From: Phymorhynchus buccinoides
Taxonomy: Eukaryota > Mollusca > Gastropoda > Neogastropoda > Raphitomidae
DNA: 64,000 nucleotides
Reading direction: 5' to 3'
Assembly: GCA_017654935.2 (NCBI GenBank)
Contig: CM065701.1
Span: forward strand, 1,584,540-1,648,539
Made by a program: the position numbers and the translations under genes. This document shows positions 11,826 to 22,124 of this stretch, piece after piece. How positions within the stretch are numbered: position 1 is the stretch's first letter; every line of letters starts with the position of its first letter. The notes under the pieces were generated by a model, which saw nothing but the letters and a program-made list of their open reading frames with translations, had not been told where the DNA came from and ran no database searches.

Positions 11826-11934
11826 TGTGTGTGTGTGTGCATCCATGCATGTGTTAGTGTGTCTGAACATGTGCGCCTGTGTAGGTGTAGATGTGTGCAC
11901 AAATGACCCCAAACGGGCCCAAGGCAACACAGTC

Positions 11935-12135
11935 AACAGGGAAACACCACCCAGTCCCACATCACAACAGCCTCAGCACCGAAGTTGAAACCAAGGCAAC
12001 AGTCAACAGGGAAACACCACCCAGTCCCACATCACAACAGCCTCAGCACCGAAGTTGAAACCAAGGCAACACAGTCAACAGGGAAACACCACCCAGTCCC
12101 ACATCACAACAGCCTCAGCACCGAAGTTGAAACAG
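11935..12135. repeat. About 69-bp tandem repeat, 3 copies
   Basis: The unit contains GTCAACAGGGAAACACCACC and CAGCCTCAGCACCGAAGTTG. The first junction has lost a few bases (AACA missing from one copy). Confidence 0.88.
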
Positions 12136-12139
12136 TGTA

Positions 12140-12985
12140 TTCATCAACACATTAATTTTTCACATGGTTTCAGTCAGTCATATCAACTCAACACAGTTGT
12201 TCACACTAACTCTCCATCTTCCATTTCAGTCCATTCCGTGCAACCTTTTCTTTTGCCAAACAGACACGCCGCTCAAACAACAACGAGAAAGGTTTCTACT
12301 TATGTAACTTTCAGAAAAACACTGAAATCATCCATTCATCCGTCCAATTTTCCAAGTTTACGTTTCAAACATGATTTTGTTTTTCTCAGTAATGCTACAT
12401 GAATGTGATCTGAGCAAACTATCGTAATGAAAGCTCAAGAATATGATCGTTACAAGACAGACGACATTATGAAAAGGGTGAAGGCTAGGCAAGAAGATCA
12501 TAAGGAAAGAAACCGTTAAGAACATATTTATTATACATTTCTTCTTACACCACAGGGGATATGACAATCTTGAGAGCGGTTAAAAAAAAGGCAGCCCAAC
12601 ATTTGGACATGCTTCATATTAGAAGCGATCTGCACATTGTAAGCTACAATAATTCAGTGCTAATTACAATACACAAATGAATGCAAAACAATTAGGATTT
12701 ATAATTGAAATTTATAAAACAAAAAGGTAAGAAAATTATCAAAGAATTTAACAGAATAAGAGCACATACACACCACTAAATGTTTCCATATGGAAACCCC
12801 ATGAATAACTACAAGAAAGGACAGAATAAGTGCATGCGTTTACGCACAGAAACTGTGTCCACTTACTTTTTCCTTTTCTTTTACAAATTTACGGGGTTTC
12901 CGTTCAGAAACAGTTGTGTGTGCATGCGCTTATTCTCCGACTTCATTACTTGAAATAATAAGAAAAGACACATGCAAGGAATAGC
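12140..12985. other. AT-rich non-coding stretch
   Basis: No frame with exon character. It could be 3' flank or a long 3' UTR of the minus-strand BAX gene, whose stop is at 20611, but the sequence does not decide this. Confidence 0.35.
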
Positions 12986-12992
12986 TTTATAA

Positions 12993-13173
12993 TACAGGGG
13001 AACCTCCCTTATAAGACCTTCAAAAATCATCCAAAATGAGGTCTTCTAAGGGAGGGGTTCTTATAAGGGAGGTAATTTTAATACTTACAAAGAAGGGCAA
13101 TGTCTCAGAGAAGTAGGTCTTATGTGGGAGGGAGTCTTATAATGGGAGGTCTTACAAGGGAGGTTCCACTGTA
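12993..13173. mobile_element. 181-bp pogo/Tigger-like MITE
   Basis: The ends are perfect-style inverted repeats: TACAGGGGAACCTCCCTTAT at the left, and the complement of TACAGTGGAACCTCCCTTGT at the right, about 27 bp long and bounded by TA. CAGTGGAACCTC is a known terminal motif of pogo/Tigger-type elements. The interior is a run of related AAGGGAGG and GTCTTAT phrases without a coding frame. Confidence 0.75.
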
Positions 13174-13193
13174 GTACTTACAACGGCTTACAT

Positions 13194-13378
13194 GGACAAT
13201 GTCTGGTGGCAATGTGGCCTCACATCATCAACAGTCCACAAACATTCTTCAGTGGAAGGGTTTTCACTGGCCTTGGCTGACAGTGGACAATGTCTGGAGG
13301 CAATGTGGCCTCACATCATCAACAGTCCACAAACATTCTTCAGTGGAAGGGTTTTCACTGGCCTTGGCTGACAGTGGC
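13194..13378. repeat. Two-copy direct repeat, about 91 bp
   Basis: The block GGACAATGTCTGG(T/A)GGCAATG to GGCCTTGGCTGACAGTGG occurs twice in tandem. Confidence 0.9.
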
Positions 13379-13379
13379 A

Positions 13380-14430
13380 CCAAGAAAACAAAAACTAACA
13401 ATTTGTTATTTGTGGATTGAAAGTTAAAAAAATATGTTAGGAAATTTTTTTAAAAATTAAACACACAACAAACAAAAACCGGTGCCGAGTTTGGCACATA
13501 ATTATCTGAGGCTTTCGGGAAAAAAATGAGGAAAAATGAATAAAAGGGAAGATTTTTTTAATTTTCACAACCTGAACCACATAGAATCAAAGCATACGTC
13601 TGGAAATTTGACTTTTCCCCCCACATTAAAATTACTAATCAAAATGTTAATATAAAACACAGAACTAGAAAAAAGGCAACATATTTCACACCACAAATTC
13701 ATGTGACGAAAACCTATGCATCAAGAAGACAATGAAACCATACCATAAAGAAAGGCCTATTAATTATTAAAAAAAAGTATTATTTATTAGTACTATTTTA
13801 TCCTTTTTTTATCACTATAGTTTTCTTTTTTCAAAATGATGTAAATTTTAGAGATCTTGTTAATTTGTTTTTAGCTGGACAATGCTCGAGTACATTATTG
13901 CCAACTTTTGATTACCCTGATTATCTAACGATTTGTTTCTGAATATTAATTAAAGACAACAAATAGGACAACACAATATAGCCACGTAAAAACCAACATA
14001 ATTGGTAGTAATAGCTTCAAACAAAAAGTCATGAAGAAGCTTAGGATTCATTACTTTCAACAACTTAACCAAACTGGAAATATGTGATCTAAGATTAGCT
14101 TACGTCAAACACAATCACTCATTTTATAACCCTTTTAGCCTTCAGAGACTATTCATGTCACCCCTGTACTTCAGAAATGACAATCTCCATTTGAGCAGAA
14201 CACACGGGCTAACAGCCAGCACAAGAACAAGCCACGTGGAAGATGGAGGTTGGGCTTTTCTTTCTCATTTGTAGTAACAATGAACAGATGGTTGCTTTGT
14301 CATGATTTGCATAATGATATTCCTGAGGTGACGCATGGATTAGGAATGTTGAATCAGGACTTTTTGTTCTAATAATATGAAACGTTTCCAGTTCCAGGTA
14401 CCTTTTTGTCAGTCTCATAACACTAATCAT
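13380..14430. other. AT-rich non-coding stretch
   Basis: Nothing recognisable; no long frames and no repeat structure beyond A/T runs. Confidence 0.4.
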
Positions 14431-14439
14431 GGCAGAATG

Positions 14440-14700
14440 ATGGTTACACGGGTGCAACTCCCCCAAATGAAAAAGAATGAAAGGCAGGGGTCCAGGGACC
14501 CATGGCCCCCGCAGGGTACAGGGGCAGAGCCCCGTCGGACCATTCAGGGGGGCAAGTTAAGAGAGAGATATAACAAGATAGACAGACAGTTAAAAGGACA
14601 GACAGAGACAGTTTGAGTCTGATAAGCCTTGTAAAATTATTACATTGCCTTTGTAAACTTCCAAGATAGAACAACCAAGTTCAAAACGTCCCAAATCGCT
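14440..14700. repeat. Dispersed repeat shared with 49160-49430
   Basis: Both loci share GCAACTCCCCCAAATGAAAA, GTTTGAGTCTGATA, TAAGCCTTGTAAAAT, ATTACATTGCCTTTG and GATAGAACAACCAAGTTCAA in the same order and orientation. The family is unknown and has no coding frame. Confidence 0.65.
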
Positions 14701-14749
14701 TGTGTTTTTTTGTTTTGTTTTTTGATGAATACAAAAAAAACTGAAGTTG

Positions 14750-14942
14750 TTTCTTAAGATTAAGATTAAGATTAAAATTATAGCCCAGTCGACAACAAAG
14801 GCCATTTGAAGTTCAGTTTCTTAAGATTAAGATTAAAATTATAGTCCCGTCGACAACAAAGGCCATTTGAAGTTCAGTTTCTTAAGATTAAGATTAAAAT
14901 TATAGCCCCATCGACAACAAAGGCCATTTGAAGTTCAGTTTC
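14750..14942. repeat. Three tandem copies of a truncated hairpin element
   Basis: A roughly 62-bp unit starting TTAAGATTAAGATTAAAATT and containing ATAG(C/T)CC and GTCGACAACAAAGGCC is the left half of the short hairpin element described at 24805-24879, here cut off after AAGGCCAT and repeated three times. Confidence 0.75.
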
Positions 14943-15117
14943 TGGTCAAATTAAAAACACTGAAAAGAGTAGCACCCATGTGGTTACATAACAGGGCTGG
15001 GAGACCATAAAAACCATCCAATGAAGATCTACCGATTCCTCCCCCCTGTGTCCCACCGCTATGCTATATCTTGAGAAGGGCCTGTACACATTAGATCCGC
15101 AATTTGCAGGAAAACTC

Positions 15118-17392
15118 CATTCGCTGATGTCAGAAACAAGTGGATGGGAAAGGGGGTGAGTCACCTCCTTCACTGATGTCAGAAACAAGTGGATGGGAAA
15201 GGGGGTGAGTCACCTCCTTCGCTGATGTCAGAAACAAGTGGATGGGAAAGGGGGTGAGTCACCTCCTTCACTGATGTCAGAAACATAGTGGATGGGAAAG
15301 GGGGTGAGTCACCTCCTTCGCTGATGTCAGAAACAAGTGGATGGGAAAGGGGGTGAGTCACCTCCTTCGCTGATGTCAGAAACATAGTGGATGGGAAAGG
15401 GGGTGAGTCACCTCCTTCACTGATGTCAGAAACAAGTGGATGGGAAAGGGGGTGAGTCACCTCCCTCGCTGATGTCAGAAACATAGTGGATGGGAAAGGG
15501 GGTGAGTCACCTCCTTCACTGATGTCAGAAACATAGTGGATGGGAAAGGGGGTGAGTCACCTCCTTCGCTGATGTCAGAAACAAGTGGATGGGAAAGGGG
15601 GTGAGTCACCTCCTTCGCTGATGTCAGAAACAAGTGGATGGGAAAGGGGGTGAGTCACCTCCCTCGCTGATGTCAGAAACAAGTGGATGGGAAAGGGGGT
15701 GAGTCACCTCCCTCGCTGATGTCAGAAACAAGTGGATGGGAAAGGGGGTGAGTCACCTCCTTCGCTGATGTCAGAAACAAGTGGATGGGAAAGGGGGTGA
15801 GTCACCTCCCTCGCTGATGTCAGAAACATAGTGGATGGGAAAGGGGGTGAGTCACCTCCTTCACTGATGTCAGAAACATAGTGGATGGGAAAGGGGGTGA
15901 GTCACCTCCTTCACTGATGTCAGAAACAAGTGGATGGGAAAGGGGGTGAGTCACCTCCTTCGCTGATGTCAGAAACATAGTGGATGGGAAAGGGGGTGAG
16001 TCACCTCCTTCGCTGAGAAACAAGTGGATGGGAAAGGGGGTGAGTCACCTCCCTCACTGATGTCAGAAACATAGTGGATGGGAAAGGGGGTGAGTCACCT
16101 CCTTCGCTGATGTCAGAAACAAGTGGATGGGAAAGGGGGTGAGTCACCTCCTTCGCTGATGTCAGAAACAAGTGGATGGGAAAGGGGGTGAGTCACCTCC
16201 TTCACTGATGTCAGAAACATAGTGGATGGGAAAGGGGGTGAGTCACCTCCTTCACTGATGTCAGAAACATAGTGGATGGGAAAGGGGGTGAGTCACCTCC
16301 TTCACTGATGTCAGAAACATAGTGGATGGGAAAGGGGGTGAGTCACCTCCTTCACTGATGTCAGAAACAAGTGGATGGGAAAGGGGGTGAGTCACCTCCT
16401 TCACTGATGTCAGAAACATAGTGGATGGGAAAGGGGGTGAGTCACCTCCTTCACTGATGTCAGAAACAAGTGGATGGGAAAGGGGGTGAGTCACCTCCTT
16501 CACTGATGTCAGAAACATAGTGGATGGGAAAGGGGGTGAGTCACCTCCTTCGCTGATGTCAGAAACAAGTGGATGGGAAAGGGGGTGAGTCACCTCCTTC
16601 ACTGATGTCAGAAACAAGTGGATGGGAAAGGGGGTGAGTCACCTCCTTCACTGATGTCAGAAACATAGTGGATGGGAAAGGGGGTGAGTCACCTCCTTCG
16701 CTGATGTCAGAAACAAGTGGATGGGAAAGGGGGTGAGTCACCTCCTTCACTGATGTCAGAAACAAGTGGATGGGAAAGGGGGTGAGTCACCTCCCTCACT
16801 GATGTCAGAAACATAGTGGATGGGAAAGGGGGTGAGTCACCTCCTTCACTGATGTCAGAAACATAGTGGATGGGAAAGGGGGTGAGTCACCTCCTTCACT
16901 GATGTCAGAAACAAGTGGATGGGAAAGGGGGTGAGTCACCTCCTTCGCTGATGTCAGAAACATAGTGGATGGGAAAGGGGGTGAGTCACCTCCTTCACTG
17001 ATGTCAGAAACATAGTGGATGGGAAAGGGGGTGAGTCACCTCCTTCACTGATGTCAGAAACATAGTGGATGGGAAAGGGGGTGAGTCACCTCCTTCACTG
17101 ATGTCAGAAACAAGTGGATGGGAAAGGGGGTGAGTCACCTCCTTCGCTGATGTCAGAAACAAGTGGATGGGAAAGGGGGTGAGTCACCTCCTTCACTGAT
17201 GTCAGAAACAAGTGGATGGGAAAGGGGGTGAGTCACCTCCTTCACTGATGTCAGAAACATAGTGGATGGGAAAGGGGGTGAGTCACCTCCTTCACTGATG
17301 TCAGAAACAAGTGGATGGGAAAGGGGGTGAGTCACCTCCTTCACTGATGTCAGAAACAAGTGGATGGGAAAGGGGGTGAGTCACCTCCTTCG
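15118..17392. repeat. 49/50-bp satellite, about 46 units
   Basis: The unit is GATGTCAGAAACAAGTGGAT followed by GGGAAAGGGGGTGAGTCACC and TCCTTC(G/A)CT. It exists in two interleaved lengths (AACAAGTGG or AACATAGTGG) and two point variants (CGCTG or CACTG). Divergence between units is very low. Each unit contains TGAGTCA and TGATGTCA, both bZIP-type motifs. The array is not coding; the Pro/Ser frames on the minus strand are by-products. Confidence 0.96.
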
Positions 17393-17499
17393 ATTATTTT
17401 TTATGGGAACGACTTTTGTCATAAAAACAACGATCAGACATCTGTTCTACAATTAAGCATCATGATTTAACACGGTACATCAAACAACTACAGCTTTCA

Positions 17500-18410
17500 C
17501 TTATCCACACTGCAAGAACATTGTAACATGTTACTATCCACATTGCAAGAACATTGTAACATGTTACTATCCACACTGCAAGAACATTGTTAACATGTTA
17601 CTATCCACATTGCAAGAACATTGTAACATGTTACTATCCACATTGCAAGAACATTGTAACATGTTACTATCCACATTGCAAGAACATTGTAACATGTTAC
17701 TATCCACACTGCAAGAACATTTTAACATGTTACTATCCACATTGCAAGAACATTTTAACATGTTACTATCCACACTGCAAGAACATTTTAACATGTTACT
17801 ATCCACATTGCAAGAACATTTTAACATGTTACTATCCACACTGCAAGAACATTTTAACATGTTACTATCCACATTGCAAGAACATTTTAACATGTTACTA
17901 TCCACACTGCAAGAACATTTTAACATGTTACTATCCACATTGCAAGAACATTTTAACATGTTACTATCCACACTGCAAGAACATTTTAACATGTTACTAT
18001 CCACACTGCAAGAACATTTTAACATGTTACTATCCACACTGCAAGAACATTGTAACATGTTACTATCCACACTGCAAGAACATTTTAACATGTTACTATC
18101 CACACTGCAAGAACATTGTAACATGTTAAGGCCCACAATTGCAAGAACATTTTAACATGTTACTATCCACATTGCAAGAACATTGTAACATGTTACTATC
18201 CACACTGCAAGAACATTTTAACATGTTACTATCCACATTGCAAGAACATTTTAACATGTTTTCCACTGGTGTAACATGTTACTATCCACTGCATTCAGTT
18301 ACTATCGAAGAACACATTTACTATCCACACTGCAAGAACATTTTAACATGAGGAACATTTTAACATGTTACTAACTATCCACACTGCAAGAACATTGTAA
18401 CCTGTTACAT
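17500..18410. repeat. 33-bp satellite, about 26 units
   Basis: The unit TTACTATCCACACTGCAAGA plus ACATTTTAACATG repeats with CACTG/CATTG and TTTT/TTGT variants. It degenerates near 18255-18400. As 33 is a multiple of three, several frames on both strands stay open for about 180 codons with an 11-residue period. I see no promoter, splice site or codon bias arguing for translation. Confidence 0.95.
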
Positions 18411-18419
18411 TTCACATCA

Positions 18420-18660
18420 AATACAAAGCTGTTAATCACACAAAATAATCCAAGGCCTTCATAATTCCAACTACAAAACTGCTAATCACACAAAATAATC
18501 CAAGGCCTTCATAATTCCAACTACAAAACTGCTAATCACACAAAATAATCCAAGGCCTTCATAATTCAACTACAAAACTGCTAATCACACAAAATAATCC
18601 AAGGCCTTCATAATTCAACTACAAAACTGCTAATCACACAAAAGCAATGGAAAGCCTTCA
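18420..18660. repeat. 49/50-bp tandem repeat, 5 copies
   Basis: The unit contains CTGCTAATCACACAAAATAA and TCCAAGGCCTTCATAATTC. The last copy is diverged. Confidence 0.9.
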
Positions 18661-18664
18661 TAAT

Positions 18665-20610
18665 TGATCCAATCTGACATATTGTCACACCATTTTTACT
18701 TCTCAAACTACATCATCTTGATTTTCTACAGTCTCTCGACAGTTGCACGATGGAGCAATCAAACCAGTAGGCAATCAAACCAGTAGGGGCTTAGCGCGTG
18801 ATATTCTTGGTTGGGGGTAGTGAGAGAGGGAGATGAGTCAAATCAGCGTCCTAAGGTGACCGTTCTTCACACTGCTACACATTCATTTCAATAGCGCAAG
18901 TTTCATCATCAGACCAATATTAAAGGTCAAAGTTACAGAGCCATCAAAAACTTCCACACACACACACACTTCACACTCTCTCTTTCTCTGAAGCCTTTTC
19001 TGATACTACTCAATTCTTTAAAAGGGTTGGTCATCAATATTTTTCCAACAACTAAAACAAATGCAATCAGTTTGCTGTTTTCAAACCACATCAGAAAACT
19101 GAAAATGGCATTAAATAACAGACTATTACTGTTCAATGATGCTCTGAATCAAACAATTGTCTAATCAATATTAAAAAGAAAAAAGTTATAATGCAAATAC
19201 AAAAAATACAAAATAGCGCAGAAGTCTAAATCATGTTTATTCATTGTGTTTACTTTTTCATTTTATGTTTTCTTTCATCATTCACTGTTGTTGGTGTTTT
19301 TTCCCAAAATTAGTTTATCACAGACAGAAACAGAGAAAGATATGAAATGTTAAATGGACACATTATACAATCAGTATAAAGCAACAGTAACGACGTGAAA
19401 AATCTGTTGGCTAAACCAATTCTTTACAATCAACACATAAAGAGTGTTCAGTCACACACACATACACACACACAGCATGCTCACACACATACACTCACAT
19501 AAGCTTGCACACACACACACACAGCGCCTGTAAATCTCACATACATTCATACGCTAAAGATTTACACAATTTGTATTTAAAAGCCAAAGCAATATGGATT
19601 AACATGTACATGATGTTAAATGTTATGATCAACACAGTACACATCAATCATGGTGCAGAATAGCTTCATGAACAAGCCTTTCAGAAAGTGCCAAACAATA
19701 TAGTTTTTCTGGTTTAACCATTCGACGTATGATGGTGACAAATCTCCAAAATGTAAAATTTCCGTTCTTAAAAAACTTTACTTTCTCTCTGAATCCTGAT
19801 AATAATTAATATTATAACACATACGCTGGCTAGTTACACTTTTTGCAAAAATGATTTCTTTCTCCCTCTCTTTAAAGTCTGATCATGGACAACATTTAGT
19901 ACCCAAAAAGTAAAACTATTGACTGCCTCATCAAATCTCCCAACAACAAAAAGGAGTAAGAAAAAACTCTCAACAACATTTCCCATTTGTCCACATCTAG
20001 ACTGAACAGATGTGTGTCAAGTCGGCCCTGATAAAGTACAGTACCAGCACACATTTACACTCACAACTCATTTGGTTTTAAACAATGCTATTTGAATGGA
20101 TTTTTTAATACACACACAATGCGAGCGCACACACACACATACGCACACAAACAAATGCACAATGTATGTGAGCATGCACAGCCGCAAACTAGCATGACAT
20201 TCAGATCACATGACCAAGCCCATTATGTTCACTAGTCACTGAGCAAAACGTTTCACCATGGAATCGAACCAAGAAAAACTATCAGGATTTCTTACAGTAG
20301 CCTTAGCTTACTACTTTGAAAAATAATCATCATAAAAACAATATTAACAATGTGAAGCAAACATCAGCAACAAATAATAATAATAGCAATAATCAGCAAT
20401 ACACAATAATCAATAGACATTGTTGTCAACCTACGGAACGATATCGGTTGACCATGTTAAAAATCGACCCTACCCTCCTCCTCCACTTTCGAACATCCTC
20501 CTCCCGTCTTCTTTCCTCCTTGGCCAGCCAATCCCATCGTTCCTCGAAGACTTTCTCTCACCAGTCGAGTCGCCCAATGGTAGATTCTCTCCCGGCAACC
20601 AGCGGACCAA
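18665..20610. other. Probable BAX 3' UTR and flank
   Basis: On the minus strand this lies directly downstream of the BAX stop codon at 20611-20613, so part is likely its 3' UTR. AT-rich, with short CA-rich segments at about 19455-19525 and 20110-20150. No other exon was recognised and no polyadenylation site can be chosen with confidence. Confidence 0.4.
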
Positions 20611-20712
20611 TCATCTCCGGCCGAAGTAGATGGCGACGGCAACCACCACCCCGGCCCCGGCAACGGCGGCAACTTGCTTCCAGGTGGCGCCAAAGTACTC
20701 CCTGATGGCCTC
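20611..20712 (-). CDS. BAX: BAX last exon: end of BH2 and C-terminal membrane anchor
   Basis: On the minus strand the acceptor TTGGTTGCAG|GAGGCC at 20713/20712 opens a 33-codon exon ending in TGA at 20611. It encodes EAIREYFGATWKQ, then a hydrophobic segment VAAVAGAGVVVAVAIYFG and a basic RR end. In known BAX the BH2 sequence GGWDGLLSYFG leads directly into the alpha-9 tail anchor that inserts in the outer mitochondrial membrane. Here the previous exon ends in ERGGW, in phase 0, so the join reproduces that layout exactly. The anchor is unusually rich in Ala/Gly/Val. About 24 kb separates this exon from the previous one. Confidence 0.88.
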   Translation of the reverse strand, partial: EAIREYFGATWKQVAAVAGAGVVVAVAIYFGRR

Positions 20713-20784
20713 CTGCAACCAACAGACAACGGAGACGTGAATCGTAGGGAAGGCATCTCTCTGGTCTGGTGCCGTGCAGTCATG

Positions 20785-20862
20785 TCATGTCATGTCGCTT
20801 AACAGCCCTGCAGACAAATAACGTCAATTCTCAGGGCTGTCACCATGTTCAAATCTGATCAC
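20785..20862 (+). repeat. Diverged copy of the hairpin repeat family
   Basis: CTTAACAGCCCTGCAGAC, then TCTCAGGGCTGTCACCATGT, matches the inverted ACAGCCCTG/CAGGGCTGT core of the units at 22125-23870 and of the mobile copies. Confidence 0.6.
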
Positions 20863-20885
20863 TTTTGCACTTGGAATGTAGCTGA

Positions 20886-21770
20886 GTGGTATGTTCGCTT
20901 CCAAGAACTGTAAGACATGTGGTAGTGTATTCAGACACATGCGGTGGTCAAAGCAGGAATCAGTACATTGCTGCTGCTTTGCACCATGCAGTCCAAAGCA
21001 TTGAAAACACAGAAGTCATCGATAAAACATTCTTAGAATGTGGGCACTCCCAGATGGAATGCCATTCAGTACATGCTTCCATAGAGAGGACAAAGAAATC
21101 CTCCCTTGTCTACGTTCCCGTCCAATGGAACTCATTGATCCAAAAAGCCAGGGCGACAGCACCATACGTTGTAGTTCCACCGACACAGACTTTTATGACT
21201 TCAAAAAGCCAGGGCAACAGCACCATACGTTGTAGTTCCACCGACACAGACTTTTATGACTTCAAAAAGCCAGGGCAACAGCACCATACGTTGTAGTTCC
21301 ACTGACACAGACTTTTATGACTTCAAAAAGTCGCCTCTTCCAGGTTTAACAATACCAAGACTGACTTGAAGGGAACAAAGTGAACTGGCTGTCAATCAAA
21401 TGGATTCCGTATTTGAAGAATGACGACGCTTCCCTGTTCTTCAAATATCGAATCTCAGAGGATGAATTTAGACAGCTAAAAATACAAGGGAAGAGCCGAA
21501 GAGGTCCAAAGCCTTGCTCTTTTAATTTCTGACAGTCTGCCACGCCGCTACTCTGACAGACTTCCTTTGACAGAATCCAAGAAGAAGGACCTCCTTGACC
21601 TCGGTCGTCTTGGCGTTGTACCAGAAGAGTACCATTGTTTCTACCATTCACTTCCTTTTGACAGTTCAAAAAACAAAATTTGCCAGTAGCAGATGTCGAC
21701 GATGAGCTGAGTCGAAGCAAAGATGGGCAGTTGAAGTTCAAACTGGATCAACTGACTCGGTGACTGGCAG
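20886..21770 (+). pseudogene. Remnant of a transposase-like protein (SDxCxGQxRN family)
   Basis: The frame from 20886 reads VVYSDTCGGQSRNQYIAAAL, then ECGHSQMECHSVHASIE and VYVPVQWNSLIQKAR. After frame breaks, pieces near 21570-21660 read KKKDLLDLGRLGVVPEEYHC and FYHSLPFD. This order (SDxCxGQNRN, GHxQMExxSxHxxIE, PxxW, KKxDLxxLxxxGxxPxxYHxFYxxLP) is what I recall for a widespread uncharacterised animal family with a probable RNase H-like, transposon-derived core, possibly the one annotated as DUF7869. The Asp of SD and the Glu of IE could be catalytic, but that is inference. A 61-bp segment is triplicated at 21141-21325, which shifts frame. Broken, probably dead. It sits in the BAX last intron on the opposite strand. 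Confidence 0.5.
21141..21330 (+). repeat. 61-bp tandem triplication inside the transposase-like remnant
   Basis: The segment starting CAAAAAGCCAGGGC(G/A)ACAGC recurs at 21141, 21202 and 21263. As 61 is not a multiple of three, each copy changes the reading frame. Confidence 0.88.
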
Positions 21771-21991
21771 AAGGGGGGTAGCGGCAGATTGAGAAAGATC
21801 GATCTGATTTCAAAAATAATTTTTGGACAGTTCTCACGACGGACGGCACCGCCATTTTCCAAATGGAGCTGATTCTTGTCAATGAGAGAAACAACGATTT
21901 TTGGATTAAAATTTGAGGAAATTGTTGAAACGAAGCAAAGAGTACTGAAGAGTGTTACGTGGAAATCAGCCCATCTTTTTTATTCAAAGTA

Positions 21992-22071
21992 AGATTAAAA
22001 TTATAGCCCCGTCAACAACTAAGGCCGTGTCAGGGCTGTCACCACGCTAAATCTTACCACGTATTCAAAGT
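21992..22071 (+). mobile_element. Short hairpin element, about 80 bp, with about 11-bp target duplication
   Basis: AGATTAAAATTATAGCCCC to AAATCTTACCACG is flanked by TATTCAAAGTA at 21981-21991 and 22072-22082. The exact edges are ambiguous by a few bases because the element itself starts TAAGATT. Same family as 24805-24879. Confidence 0.7.
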
Positions 22072-22124
22072 AGGACGAAGAGAACAAACTAATTGGCGAT
22101 CTTGTGTTGCTAAATTCTGTCCAT

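Noticed and set aside
15118..17392. Regular array that could suggest CRISPR
   Set aside because: Units are directly adjacent with no unique spacers, and the DNA is from an animal.
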